Shown piece after piece: positions 1-8,602 of a DNA stretch of 36,801 nt (position 1 is its first letter; each line of letters starts with the position of its first letter). The stretch comes from Oscillospiraceae bacterium (GTDB taxonomy: Bacteria > Bacillota > Clostridia > Oscillospirales > Acutalibacteraceae). The translations under genes were made by a program, and so were the position numbers. The DNA is taken from assembly GCA_031268095.1 (NCBI GenBank), contig JAIRXU010000027.1, positions 1 to 36,801 of the forward strand. The letters are read 5' to 3'. The notes beneath the pieces are model-generated. The model did not search any database. It worked only from the letters and a program-made list of their open reading frames with translations, and was not told the origin of the DNA.

Positions 1-96
1 TCCCGCCGCCTTGCGAAAGACTTCGAAATCTCCGTTGAATCCGCCGAAACCATCGTTCGCATCTCCCATCTTCGCACCCTGCTGCGTCGGTCATAG
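1..96 (+). CDS. IS5-family transposase, C-terminal fragment (cut by window edge)
   Basis: An open frame enters from the left edge and stops at TAG (94-96). Its 31 residues contain RRLAKDFE and end in RTLLRRS. This matches the usual C-terminus of IS5-type DDE transposases, where a RRL-K-D-E block is followed by a helix ending I-R-hydrophobic-RR. Only the tail is visible, so I cannot tell whether the element is intact further left. The end of the element probably lies between 97 and 113, because pyrC on the opposite strand ends at 113. The TTAG at 113-116 fits the YTAR target favoured by part of the IS5 family. Family assignment rests on about 30 residues. Confidence 0.6.
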   Translation, partial: SRRLAKDFEISVESAETIVRISHLRTLLRRS

Positions 97-112
97 GGTT
101 GAATACAGGTTC

Positions 113-1351
113 TTAGTCCGAAGAATCATGGGAGAGAACGGTTCCGTTGACAATCGTATGGAGGCAGCGGCCCCGGACCTCCCAGCCGGCGAAGGGGGTC
201 GCCCGGCCCAGGGAGGCAAAGCGTGCCGGGTCGATGCTGTAGGGCGTGTCCAGATCGAAGACGCAGAACGCTTCCTCTGCCGGCGCAAGGGAACTGCCCA
301 GCCAGCCCCGCAGCAGTTCGCCCGGCCGGATGCTCATGGCTTCCACCAGCCGGTCCAGCGAGAGAAGCCCTGGCAGGACCAGCCCGGTATACAGGACAGC
401 GAAGGCGGTTTCCAGCCCGACGATCCCGAAAGCACTGCCCGCCAAGCCTTTGCTTTTTTCGGCGGCGGCGTGGGGTGCATGGTCGGTGGCAATCACGTCG
501 ATGGTTCCGTCCGCCAGGGCTTCCCGCAAAGCGTCCCGGTCCGCCTTCGCCCGCAGCGGCGGATTCATTTTGAAGCGCCCGTCTTCTTGGAGATCCTCAT
601 CGCACAAAAGCAGGTAATGGGGCGCGGTTTCTGCCGTCACGCGGACGCCGTCGGCCTTGGCCTGACGGATTAGGGAGACGCTCTCTTTCGCGGAAACATG
701 GCAGACATGGTACCGGCAGCCCGTCTGCCTGGCCAACTCCAGGTCTCGTGCCAGAGGGACCCATTCGCTGGCGGAGCAGATGCCGCGGTGTCCGTGGGCT
801 TGGGCGTAGGCGCCGTCATGAATGTAGCCGCCGCGCAGCAGGCTGTTGTCCTCGCAGTGGGAAAGGATCGGCTTGTCCAGCTCTTTGGCGAGTTCCATTG
901 CCGTCTGCATCAAGCCGCCGTCCTGGACGCCTCTGCCGTCGTCAGAAAACCCGCAGACCCGGTCCGCCATCGCCCGCAGGTCCGCCAATGATCCCGCCCC
1001 CTTTTGCCCCAAGGTAATGGCTCCGACAGGGAAGACCGGAATCGCCGCGTCCCGCCGGATGATTTCCCATTCCCGCGCCAGGTGCTCCGGCGTGTCCGGC
1101 GGCGGCTCCAGGTTGGGCATGGCGCATACGGCGGTGAACCCGCCCCGGGCGGCTGCCAGGCTGCCCGCCGCGATGGTTTCTTTATATGAAAACCCGGGCT
1201 CCCGGAAATGCACATGCAAATCCGTGAAGCCCGGGAAAACCCAATGTCCCCGGCAGTCGAGATCAGCGGTACGGTCATCACCCGCAACGGAAAGAGCAGC
1301 CTCCGCCGTTCCGTTTCGGCTCCAGACCATGGCGTTTCGCAGCGTCGTCAT
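113..1351 (-). CDS. pyrC: Dihydroorotase (class I)
   Basis: Cytosolic amidohydrolase that interconverts N-carbamoyl-aspartate and dihydroorotate in de novo pyrimidine synthesis. The 412-residue protein shows the metal-site motif DLHVHFREPG near residue 45, FSDDG in the middle, ILSHCED, YHVCHVSAKES and the C-terminal ATDHAPH, all typical of class I dihydroorotases; length is normal. The start is the ATG at 1351 (MTTLRN), preceded by GGAGGAGG about 7 nt upstream; an upstream in-frame ATG at 1444 lies beyond the promoter and is rejected. It has its own promoter (1380-1408) and a short leader without room for a PyrR attenuator. No other pyr gene is in the window. Its stop codon lies next to the transposase remnant. 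Confidence 0.95.
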   Translation of the reverse strand: MTTLRNAMVWSRNGTAEAALSVAGDDRTADLDCRGHWVFPGFTDLHVHFREPGFSYKETIAAGSLAAARGGFTAVCAMPNLEPPPDTPEHLAREWEIIRRDAAIPVFPVGAITLGQKGAGSLADLRAMADRVCGFSDDGRGVQDGGLMQTAMELAKELDKPILSHCEDNSLLRGGYIHDGAYAQAHGHRGICSASEWVPLARDLELARQTGCRYHVCHVSAKESVSLIRQAKADGVRVTAETAPHYLLLCDEDLQEDGRFKMNPPLRAKADRDALREALADGTIDVIATDHAPHAAAEKSKGLAGSAFGIVGLETAFAVLYTGLVLPGLLSLDRLVEAMSIRPGELLRGWLGSSLAPAEEAFCVFDLDTPYSIDPARFASLGRATPFAGWEVRGRCLHTIVNGTVLSHDSSD

Positions 1352-1379
1352 GCCGCGCCCTCCTCCCAACGTTTCCCTT

Positions 1380-1408
1380 ATTATACCAGAATCGCTGATG
1401 AATGTAAA
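1380..1408 (-). promoter_or_regulatory. SigA-type promoter of pyrC
   Basis: On the minus strand TTTACA (1403-1408) is followed by a 17-bp spacer and a perfect TATAAT (1380-1385). The predicted transcription start is about 20 nt upstream of the pyrC ATG, leaving just enough room for the SD. Confidence 0.85.
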
Positions 1409-1445
1409 GAGTCTGCCGCAGAAAAAACAGTTAAAACAACCCAAG

Positions 1446-1465
1446 GGGCAGGAAAAATCCTGCCC
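1446..1465 (-). terminator. Rho-independent terminator after the P1B-ATPase-like gene
   Basis: Perfect 8-bp stem GGGCAGGA/TCCTGCCC with a 4-nt loop, 6 bases beyond the stop codon at 1472. On the minus strand it is followed by a T-rich tail, CTTGGGTTGTTTT. It separates the upstream gene from the pyrC promoter. Confidence 0.7.
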
Positions 1466-1471
1466 TCTCCG

Positions 1472-4372
1472 CTAAATTTCCTTTGGGGCGCAGGCCAGCA
1501 TGGTCGCGGCGGTCCAGACCGCTTCCCACAAGATCAGCCCCGCGCTGTTAGCCAGCGTCAGGTGGTGCGTCAGGGCGGCGGCGAAGAGCAGCAGACAGCC
1601 CAGCAGCGCGCCGACCACATGCAACGGCCGCAGCCGGCGGATGCCCCGCCAAAGGTTGGCGCAGGCGGTAACGCCGCGCAAGAAAGCGTAGGGGCTGCCG
1701 TCGAGCAGAATATCCGCCGGAGCGGAAGAGGTCGGCGCTTTGCGCTGCTCGCGGTAGACCCGCGTTGCGGCGCCCCGGAGCATCCGGATGGAATCGCTGT
1801 GCAGCTCGAATTCCCGGGAGATGCTCTCCCTCGTGATGCAGGGATCGCTGTTGCAGAAGGCAATACCAATATCCAGCCGTTCCAGCCGCCGCAAGTAAGA
1901 CGCGATGTCCGGATCCACCTGGTAACTCACCACGAAGAAAGCGGCCAGCCGTTTATCGACAGCCAGATAAATGACCCGGCGGCCGGTATGTTCGTATTTT
2001 CGCTCGTCCTGTTCCAGCAACAGCACCGAAACATTGTGATTTTCCAACAGCCGCCGGTTGCCAAAAAGGACCTTCTGGTTGTGGATCAGGCAGGAAAGGC
2101 CCATTTTGTCCTCATAGATGAGCTTGTGCACCGGCGGGAGCACAGAACGGTCGCCTTCGACCACGCCCCGGAACGCGTCCCCCAGCGCCCCTCCCGCCGC
2201 GAAGGCAATGGCAGCGGCATAGAGAAGCACATCGTCGGTCCGAACTTGGCAGTACCCCTTCATTCCGTGCAACCGTCCGCCGCTGCGGAAAAGGTCCGGC
2301 GCGTCCAGGATGACGGCTTGGGTGGCGCTGCGGGCCCGGACGGCGTCGGAATGCAGCAGGGCGACGCCGTTTTGGTTCAGCGTTTTTCCGGCGGCCCGCA
2401 GCGCGAAATACAGCGACGCCAGTCCCGGCGCGGGGACGCAGAGGCACAGCGCCGCCGCTGCCGCCGCCGCTCCCGCCCCAACGGATTGGGAAGAGATCCC
2501 CGCGGCGATGCCGGCCAGCAAAGCCATCCCCATCCCCAGCAGCAGCGTCAGCGGTCCGAACCGGTCCACCTCGTCCCGGCGGTCTGTCTGCCGGAGAAAG
2601 TGAGAAGGAAATCCCAGCGGCGCGGCATAGAGGGTGTCCGCTCTTTGGTAGGGGATTTGGGCGTTCAGGGAAGCGCCGCCCGCCCCGGCGTCCGCCCGGC
2701 GCAGCTCGTGGAGTTCCCCCGCCGCCTGATAAGCGGCGAAGCGGAACGCCTCATATTGCTGGCGGGTGCGCATCCGGGCCGCCAATTCCCGCAGGAAGGC
2801 GGCGAACAGCAGCAGCGGCGCGTAACTCAGCGGCGCGCGGATGCTGTCGTATTGAAAGAAGCACAGGACTGTTTGGACGGTGACCATGCCAGCCGCAAGC
2901 AACAAGATGCTGTCGGCATTGGGCCTGCGGCGGCCAAAGCCGCGCACCCCGTTCGCCAGGGCGGGCAGACAAAGCAACAGTCCCGCCGTCAGCAGTAGGA
3001 TTTGCAGCAGCGGCTCCATCCAGTGGATTTCCGAAAAAAGCGGCCGGGCCGGTTCGGCGGTCAACAGAGCGATCAGCGACGGCAAAGCGGCCAGCAGGGC
3101 GGCCCCTGCGGTCAGCAGAGCCAAAAGCACACTGCCGGCTCCGTGCCGGGTCAGGCGGCGTTGCAGCAACGCGCGAATATTATCCCGATTGCTCACGCCG
3201 GTATAATCCGGTTCGCCGTCGAAGGCTTCTTCTTCCAGCGGCGGTGGCTGCGCGCCGTCGCCGGTTTCGCCGCTGGCTGCCAGCTGGTCGGCGAGGCTGT
3301 GCATGACAGTGAAATTTCCGGCTTTGTCTGCCCTGCGGGAGCGCACCTGCTCTTCCAGTTCTTCTTCGGAAATTTTAGCTCGGTCCGCCTCCGTGTCGAA
3401 CCCCGGAAGGATCTGTTGGCCGTCCAGCGCCGGTTCGAACGGCTCCCCGGCGGATTCCCGGCGGCGAAGCCCTTCGGCATGGACAATCTTTGGCACGGGA
3501 GAAAGGTCCGCGGTCAACTGGGCGTCCACCCGGCGCAGGAAAAGTCCCGGCTTTTCGATGGGTTCCGGCGGCAACTCCTCTTCGTCCATCCGCTCGATCG
3601 GGATGTCCTCCAGACCATCGCCGCGCATAGCGGCCGCCGCCTGCAATTCCGCAAAAGCGGACGGCGGATCCGGCCTTGTCTGGGCGGGGAGCGGCGGGAT
3701 CTGCTGGGTCCGTGGCTCTTCCTGCGGCAGGACGGGCATGATCGCGGCGTTGGCGTCGGTGGGGTAACGGCGGGAAGGAAGATCTGCCGAAAGGGATTTT
3801 GTCCGGGAAAGATCCGCCGGCTCGGCGCCGGCCGCCGCCACAGGATTGCCGGCGACGGACAGCCGCACCGGCCGCAAGTCGGCAGCTTCAGGGGAAACGG
3901 GCACAGAAAGAGCCGGCCCTGCCGGGGCCGTTTCCCGCTCCTCCTCCTGCTGGACGGTCAATCGGAGCCGGGGCGCTTCCCGTTCCCGCCATTCCGGCGG
4001 CGGGGACAGGAGGGAGGGCTCCTCCGCCGGGAGGTCGTCCTCCGGCGCGCCGTCAACAGGCTGAAACTCACCGGTGCGTGGCTCTTCTGCCCATAGATCA
4101 CCGGCCTTCAGATGATGGAGCCTCAGACTGTCGGGTTGACCATGGGCATTGGCCGCCGGTTCCGCCTGCCGCGGCTGTTCCCGCCGTCTGGGCGGCGTCT
4201 GCCGTGCCGGTTCCGGCGGAGCGGGTTCCGGCGCAATCCCCAATTCCGCCAGCAAAGCATCCACTTCTGAAAGCGACCACTCCCGCTCCGGGGCAGTTCG
4301 GCGGCCGGGGCCGTTTTCCTCCTGTAGCGCCCGCAGCCGGTCGGCCACCGGCGTTTCCTCTTTCCGATCCAT
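1472..4372 (-). CDS. Membrane protein resembling a catalytically degenerate P1B-type ATPase
   Basis: 966 residues. Residues 1-390 are Pro/Glu/Arg-rich and look disordered, with a short helix around WSLSEVDALL. From about residue 395 the protein follows the layout of P1B heavy-metal ATPases: paired membrane helices, CLCVPAPGLAS (643-653) where CPC is expected, then DAPDLFRSG (690-698) where DKTGTLTxG is expected, an N-domain-like stretch with FGNRRLL (about 770) and FCNSD (839-843) where TGD is expected. The GDGxND hinge motif is missing, and the protein ends with two more membrane helices. The aspartate of DKTG is kept but its neighbours are not, so phosphorylation and ATP turnover are unlikely. 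The ATG at 4372 has GGAGG 7 nt upstream; a GTG at 4378 overlaps the SD region. It lies downstream of rlmB, probably in the same transcript. The function is unknown; a scaffold or sensor role is inference. Confidence 0.7.
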   Translation of the reverse strand: MDRKEETPVADRLRALQEENGPGRRTAPEREWSLSEVDALLAELGIAPEPAPPEPARQTPPRRREQPRQAEPAANAHGQPDSLRLHHLKAGDLWAEEPRTGEFQPVDGAPEDDLPAEEPSLLSPPPEWREREAPRLRLTVQQEEERETAPAGPALSVPVSPEAADLRPVRLSVAGNPVAAAGAEPADLSRTKSLSADLPSRRYPTDANAAIMPVLPQEEPRTQQIPPLPAQTRPDPPSAFAELQAAAAMRGDGLEDIPIERMDEEELPPEPIEKPGLFLRRVDAQLTADLSPVPKIVHAEGLRRRESAGEPFEPALDGQQILPGFDTEADRAKISEEELEEQVRSRRADKAGNFTVMHSLADQLAASGETGDGAQPPPLEEEAFDGEPDYTGVSNRDNIRALLQRRLTRHGAGSVLLALLTAGAALLAALPSLIALLTAEPARPLFSEIHWMEPLLQILLLTAGLLLCLPALANGVRGFGRRRPNADSILLLAAGMVTVQTVLCFFQYDSIRAPLSYAPLLLFAAFLRELAARMRTRQQYEAFRFAAYQAAGELHELRRADAGAGGASLNAQIPYQRADTLYAAPLGFPSHFLRQTDRRDEVDRFGPLTLLLGMGMALLAGIAAGISSQSVGAGAAAAAAALCLCVPAPGLASLYFALRAAGKTLNQNGVALLHSDAVRARSATQAVILDAPDLFRSGGRLHGMKGYCQVRTDDVLLYAAAIAFAAGGALGDAFRGVVEGDRSVLPPVHKLIYEDKMGLSCLIHNQKVLFGNRRLLENHNVSVLLLEQDERKYEHTGRRVIYLAVDKRLAAFFVVSYQVDPDIASYLRRLERLDIGIAFCNSDPCITRESISREFELHSDSIRMLRGAATRVYREQRKAPTSSAPADILLDGSPYAFLRGVTACANLWRGIRRLRPLHVVGALLGCLLLFAAALTHHLTLANSAGLILWEAVWTAATMLACAPKEI

Positions 4373-4437
4373 CGGCACTCCTCCTCATCCCAAACATCCG
4401 TGTCGAATCCCATCCCAATAAATAGCTGCCGCAGAAA

Positions 4438-5226
4438 TCACCCGACGCGGGTACGCAAGACTTCATACATTAATATGCCGGCGGCAACGGAAGCATTCAG
4501 GGAACTGATTTTTCCTTGCATCGGCAGGGCAAGCAGGCCGTCGCAGCGCTCCCGGACCAACCGCCCCAGCCCTTTTCCCTCGGAGCCGATGACCAGCGCC
4601 ACCGGCCCGCGCAGGTCTTGCCCCGCGTAGGGGGTTCCGCTGCGGTCCGCGCCAAAGATCCAGATGCCCCGGCGCTTCATCTCTTCCATGGCGGCGCAGA
4701 GGTTCGGAACCCGGGCGACAGGGATGTACTCCGCCGCGCCCGCCGCCGCTTTGCAGACCGCCGCGCTCAGCGGAGCGCTGCGCCGCTTGGGAATCACCAG
4801 GCCGTGCGCTCCGGCGGCGTCCGCCGTGCGGAGAATTGCGCCGAGGTTATGGGGATCCTCAATCTCGTCTAACAGCACGAAAAACGGCGGCCGCCCGCTG
4901 GTCTCGGCGGCGGCAAAGAGGTCCTCCAGCTCGGCGTAAGCGCGGGCCGCGGCGCGGGCTGCCACGCCTTGGTGGCTGGCGTGACCGCAGAGGAAGTCCA
5001 GTTTGCGCCGGTCCACTTCCTTAATCACCGCTCCCCGCTCCCGGGCTGCGGCAAGAATTGGCCCGATAGAGCCGGAGCGTTCCCCCCGCGCCACCAAAAT
5101 AGCGTCTATCGGGCGCCCGCTCTTGAGCGCCTCCGCTACGGCATTGCGCCCGACGATCCACTCTTCTTCCGGCGCGCCGCCGGCGCGGTCGCTTTCCCGC
5201 TGTTCGTCCCGTCCCGGTTCCCGCAT
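4438..5226 (-). CDS. rlmB: 23S rRNA (guanosine-2'-O)-methyltransferase, TrmH/SpoU family
   Basis: SAM-dependent 2'-O-methylation of a 23S rRNA guanosine (G2251 in E. coli) by a trefoil-knot enzyme. All three SpoU motifs are present: DPHNLGAILRTA near residue 128, VIGSEGKGL near 210 and SLNASVAAGI near 240. An N-terminal substrate-binding domain begins at WIVGRNAVAEAL, after about 20 extra charged residues. The length of 262 is close to normal. The start ATG at 5226 has AAAGGAGGG 7 nt upstream. A TATAAT at 5304-5309 on this strand is the likely -10. RlmB is the best family member, but TrmH paralogues cannot be fully excluded. Confidence 0.9.
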   Translation of the reverse strand: MREPGRDEQRESDRAGGAPEEEWIVGRNAVAEALKSGRPIDAILVARGERSGSIGPILAAARERGAVIKEVDRRKLDFLCGHASHQGVAARAAARAYAELEDLFAAAETSGRPPFFVLLDEIEDPHNLGAILRTADAAGAHGLVIPKRRSAPLSAAVCKAAAGAAEYIPVARVPNLCAAMEEMKRRGIWIFGADRSGTPYAGQDLRGPVALVIGSEGKGLGRLVRERCDGLLALPMQGKISSLNASVAAGILMYEVLRTRVG

Positions 5227-5290
5227 GGGGTTCCCTCCTTTGTCCTGGGGCGCGTACTGCGCGCTGTCGCGCCGATTCGGCCCACATGTA

Positions 5291-5310
5291 GTATAATCGA
5301 AATATTATAC
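5291..5310. promoter_or_regulatory. Palindrome carrying the rlmB -10 box
   Basis: GTATAAT (5291-5297), a 6-nt spacer, then ATTATAC (5304-5310): a perfect 7-bp inverted repeat. The minus-strand half gives TATAAT preceded by TGTGG, a good extended -10 for rlmB about 75 nt upstream of its start, but with only a weak -35. The plus-strand half gives a second TATAAT pointing toward the 5476 gene. It may be paired divergent -10 boxes or an operator. Confidence 0.5.
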
Positions 5311-5383
5311 CACATCTTTTCGTGGTTGAACAGGGGTTTTTGAAAAAAATCCTGGGACAAGCGCGAAAAACAGGCATTCTCTC

Positions 5384-5412
5384 TTGACTTTTCCCGTATC
5401 TTATGGTATCCT
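5384..5412 (+). promoter_or_regulatory. SigA-type promoter of the zinc-ribbon gene
   Basis: TTGACT (5384-5389), 17-bp spacer, TATCCT (5407-5412). The predicted start of transcription is about 55 nt before the ATG at 5476. Confidence 0.7.
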
Positions 5413-5475
5413 AGGGAAGGATAAAAGCTGGAGGATGGCTTTGTCTGGTGTGAAAATAGAGTAAGGAGGATTTTT

Positions 5476-5940
5476 ATGGCAAATTGTACGAAGTGCGGCG
5501 CGGAACTGTATCAGGAGGACACGGTCTGTAGAAATTGCGGCGCGCAGGTGGTCGCCGCGCAGCAAGCCCCGCCCTACTATCAGGCGCCGCCCGCGGCAAA
5601 CGACGCGGAAAAGGCCGACGCAGAGCAAAACAAACTGATGGGCATCTTGGCGTATCTCTGTATTCTCATTTTGGTTCCGATCTTCGCGGCAAAAGAGTCT
5701 GCTTTTGCCAAGTTCCACGTCAACCAGAGCATTTGGATCTGGATTGCTGTCATCGCATCCCAATTTATTTGCGGTATCCTGCGGTTCATTCCCGTGATCG
5801 GCTTCGTCTTTAGCATTCTTTCTGGCTTGATCGGCCTCGCAGAGCTTGTTTTCGTGGTGATCGGTATCATCAACGCCGCCAAGGGCGAGAAGAAACCCCT
5901 GCCGCTCTTTGGCGACAAGGTCCCCACTCTGTTGAAATAA
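5476..5940 (+). CDS. Zinc-ribbon membrane protein (DUF4870/Tic20-like)
   Basis: 154 residues. The N-terminus is a zinc ribbon, with CTKCG at 4-8 and CRNCG at 19-23. A Pro/Ala/Tyr-rich linker follows, then three hydrophobic segments from about residue 53 to 135. The stretch FAKFHVNQSIWIW is typical of the DUF4870-like fold, where a membrane protein carries an N-terminal zinc ribbon. The molecular function of the family is not known. The SD AAGGAGG lies 6 nt upstream of the ATG and a good promoter is at 5384-5412. A strong stem-loop follows the stop codon. The following genes point the same way but may be separate transcripts. Confidence 0.75.
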   Translation: MANCTKCGAELYQEDTVCRNCGAQVVAAQQAPPYYQAPPAANDAEKADAEQNKLMGILAYLCILILVPIFAAKESAFAKFHVNQSIWIWIAVIASQFICGILRFIPVIGFVFSILSGLIGLAELVFVVIGIINAAKGEKKPLPLFGDKVPTLLK

Positions 5941-5957
5941 AGTAACATCATTATCCT

Positions 5958-5988
5958 GCGCGCGGGCGGCTCTGGCTTGCCCGCGCGC
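5958..5988 (+). terminator. GC-rich stem-loop between 5476 and 6036 genes
   Basis: Perfect 10-bp inverted repeat GCGCGCGGGC (5958-5967) and GCCCGCGCGC (5979-5988) with an 11-nt loop. No T-run follows on either strand, so it may attenuate or stabilise transcripts rather than terminate cleanly. Confidence 0.45.
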
Positions 5989-6035
5989 GAGTGTATGTAA
6001 AGCCGCATGAATAACGAAAAACGGAGGGTGAAACG

Positions 6036-7058
6036 ATGAAGAGAGTTTCCTGGAAATACCGTGCACTGGCGCTGGGAGTGGCGTTTGTGTTGTTGCTGAC
6101 GACGTTGTCCGGCTGCGCCTCGGTCAAGGACGCGCTGTCCAAGCTTTCCGGCGGCGGTTCCGGTTCCAGCGCCGGCGGCAGTAACACCGAAGTCCAAAAA
6201 TACAACGCCTACATTGACCTGAGCAACGACCTCAGCGAGCTTTATAAGTCCCTGGACGATTATGAGGAAAAATTTGGATGGGATGCCGAGCCCCAATATG
6301 GGAGTAGTTTCAGCGGCTTCAGCATGTACAGCGTCACCTCGCTGCGGAACCATTTGCAGACGGCTGCGGGACTTGCGGGGAAGAATCCCGCCAACGTGGC
6401 CGATGCCGCGATGAAAGCGATGGCGGAACCGCTGGGCGATTATGTGGATCAGATGGTTGCCGCGAAGGAATACTATGATGCGAAGAGTTTTGTGGATGAC
6501 AATTTTGTCAAGGGCAAAGCGGTGCACGCATATCTGGTCGAGCATTACGACGAGGTGGATGAACTGGTCACGGTGTTCTGGGAGAAAATCGACGAGATGA
6601 CAGCGGAAACCGACAAAAAGGAACTGGAGCGCTACCAAAAAGATGGCCAAACCGTACATTATAACTGCCTCAACGTCCTCATCGCGGCGCAGAATGTCAG
6701 CGCGTACGTCAGCGACGCTTCAGTGGCGGACTTCCTGGATAACTTGACGGAGGCGGATTATAAGGTTGTCTACGACCAATATGTCGCCGCCTATGACCAG
6801 TACATGACAGACGTCGGCGACGACTCCAATGCGGGCAAAGAAGAGAATATCATGACTTTAAGTACCTTTACCAGCGACGTCAAAGACTTCAAGGCGTCCG
6901 CCGCCGAATTGCTGCTGTACCTGCGCGAAAAGAAATCCTTCGGCTCCACTTACGAAAACAACCCAACCCTGGCCAAGATGACCGACGGCACACCGGAAAA
7001 TATCCGGAAGCTTTGCAGCGATATGGTCAGTAACTATAACACCTGGGTGATCAACTAA
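6036..7058 (+). CDS. Lipoprotein, DUF3829-like
   Basis: 340 residues. The N-terminus is a lipoprotein signal, with positive charges, a hydrophobic core at residues 10-23 and the lipobox LSGC (cysteine at about residue 26). A Ser/Gly-rich linker follows. The rest is predicted mostly helical; YNAYIDLSNDLSELYKSLDD and the later helices resemble DUF3829 (YiiG-type) surface lipoproteins, whose role is unknown. It is expected on the outer face of the membrane. SD GGAGGG is 8-9 nt upstream. The next gene begins 25 nt after the stop, suggesting co-transcription. The family assignment is from general pattern, not a motif match. Confidence 0.65.
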   Translation: MKRVSWKYRALALGVAFVLLLTTLSGCASVKDALSKLSGGGSGSSAGGSNTEVQKYNAYIDLSNDLSELYKSLDDYEEKFGWDAEPQYGSSFSGFSMYSVTSLRNHLQTAAGLAGKNPANVADAAMKAMAEPLGDYVDQMVAAKEYYDAKSFVDDNFVKGKAVHAYLVEHYDEVDELVTVFWEKIDEMTAETDKKELERYQKDGQTVHYNCLNVLIAAQNVSAYVSDASVADFLDNLTEADYKVVYDQYVAAYDQYMTDVGDDSNAGKEENIMTLSTFTSDVKDFKASAAELLLYLREKKSFGSTYENNPTLAKMTDGTPENIRKLCSDMVSNYNTWVIN

Positions 7059-7082
7059 GGCAAAGCGAAAGGGGAGACCGGC

Positions 7083-8531
7083 GTGACCCTTTGGGAGCGA
7101 ATGCAGACGCTGGCCGCGGAAGGCTCTGCGCCGTTCCATATGCCGGGGCACAAGCGCAACGCCGCTCTGCTGCGGGATCTATTGGGCGGGGCGACCCTCC
7201 CCTACGGATTGGACTTCACGGAACTGCCGGGGCTGGATAATCTCCAGGCTCCGGTAGACTCCTTGCGGGACCTGACGGCCCGGGCTGCTGAGATCTGGGA
7301 CAGCGAGGCCTGTTTCCTCAGCGTTGGCGGCAGTTCCGCCGGGCTGCTGGCGGCGGTTCGGACCTGCGCGCTGCGCGCTGCGCCGGGGGCAGAAATCCTC
7401 GTCGCGCGGAACTGCCATCTGGCCGTTTGGCGGGCGGTGGAGATCTGCGGACTGCGGCCGGTGATCCTGGAACCGGCGCGGACAGGACTGCTGGGTCTGT
7501 GCGGCAGCCTGCCGCCGGAGACCCTCGCCCGCGCCCTTGGGACAGACGGCGCGAAACAAACTTTCGCCGCTGTGGCGGTGACCTCTCCGACCTACGAAGG
7601 CGTTTGCAGTGATATTTCCGCCCTGGCTGCCCTCACCCGGCGCGCCGGGGTGCCGTTGCTGGTGGACGAGGCCCACGGCGCGCACCTGAGCCCCGCATCC
7701 CGCATCGCGCCGGAGATGTTCCCGCCCGGGGCGCTCTCTGGCGGTGCGGATATTGTTGTCCAAAGCCTGCACAAAACCCTGCCCGCCCTGACGCAAACCG
7801 CGCTGATCCATGCGCGGGGAGTGCTGTCAGACGGCGGTGAACTGGCTCGGCAGGCGGCGTTTTTTCAGGGCACCAGCCCCTCTTACCTGTTGCTGGGCTC
7901 CATTGATCTTTGTCTGACGCTGCTCGAAAGGCACGGGCGTACCCTGTTTTCCCGCTGGGCGGACCGGCTGGCCCAGGTGGCCGCCGCTGCCGGGACTTGG
8001 CGGAAGCTGCGGTGGCTGGAGGATTTTCATTCGGACCGGGGCGTTTTCGCGCTGGATCCGGGGAAACTGCTGATGGATGCGGGGTCCCTGGGACTGACGG
8101 GGCCGGCGCTGGCGGAGCGCCTGCGCGCTGGCGGGATTGAGCCGGAATATGCCTCTCCGGCCGCCGTCTTGCTGATGACCTCCTGCTGCGACCGGGAAGA
8201 GGACGTTGCCCGATTACTGGCCGTAGTGGATGATTTGGACCATGCGGTCCGGGCCCCGCTTCCGCCGCCGGATTTTGCGGACCTGCCGCCTCTGCCGCCG
8301 GCGGAGCTGCCTCCCGGGGAAGCGGTGCGGTGGGCAAGGCGACGCTTGCCCCTGCAAAAAGCGGTCGGAGAGCTCTCTGCGGCGTACCTTTGGGCTTATC
8401 CGCCCGGTGTGCCCCTGCTGCTTCCCGGCCAGCGCGTTCCGCCGGAACTGCCCGCCTGGGCGGAAGAACGCGCCGCCGCCGGGTGCCCGGTCCAGGGGCT
8501 GGAAGAGGGGCTGCTGTCTGTGCTGCAATAA
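7083..8531 (+). CDS. PLP-dependent Orn/Lys/Arg decarboxylase family protein
   Basis: Cytosolic fold-type I PLP enzyme, 482 residues, of the short Gram-positive type (similar in size to B. subtilis SpeA and YaaO). FHMPGHKR is at 18-25. The PLP site has DEAHGAH (195-201) and QSLHKTLPALTQTA with the Schiff-base lysine at about 231. The usual C-terminal domain follows. Substrate (lysine, arginine or ornithine) cannot be read from sequence. The start is a GTG at 7083 with AAAGGGGAG upstream. In many Firmicutes this gene precedes tmk and holB, but here it is followed by a small lipoprotein gene. Confidence 0.85.
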   Translation: MTLWERMQTLAAEGSAPFHMPGHKRNAALLRDLLGGATLPYGLDFTELPGLDNLQAPVDSLRDLTARAAEIWDSEACFLSVGGSSAGLLAAVRTCALRAAPGAEILVARNCHLAVWRAVEICGLRPVILEPARTGLLGLCGSLPPETLARALGTDGAKQTFAAVAVTSPTYEGVCSDISALAALTRRAGVPLLVDEAHGAHLSPASRIAPEMFPPGALSGGADIVVQSLHKTLPALTQTALIHARGVLSDGGELARQAAFFQGTSPSYLLLGSIDLCLTLLERHGRTLFSRWADRLAQVAAAAGTWRKLRWLEDFHSDRGVFALDPGKLLMDAGSLGLTGPALAERLRAGGIEPEYASPAAVLLMTSCCDREEDVARLLAVVDDLDHAVRAPLPPPDFADLPPLPPAELPPGEAVRWARRRLPLQKAVGELSAAYLWAYPPGVPLLLPGQRVPPELPAWAEERAAAGCPVQGLEEGLLSVLQ

Positions 8532-8602
8532 AAATGGGCAAAAAAAACGGCTTTGGCGGTGATACCGCAGCGGCAACATGGCTGTGAGAACGGAGAATAG
8601 AT

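Noticed and set aside
1352-1380. PyrR-type attenuator before pyrC
   Set aside because: The leader from the predicted start is only about 20 nt, too short for an antiterminator/terminator pair.
1208-2998. 596-codon plus-strand open frame opposite pyrC and the P1B-like gene
   Set aside because: Antisense to real genes and of typical GC-shadow composition.
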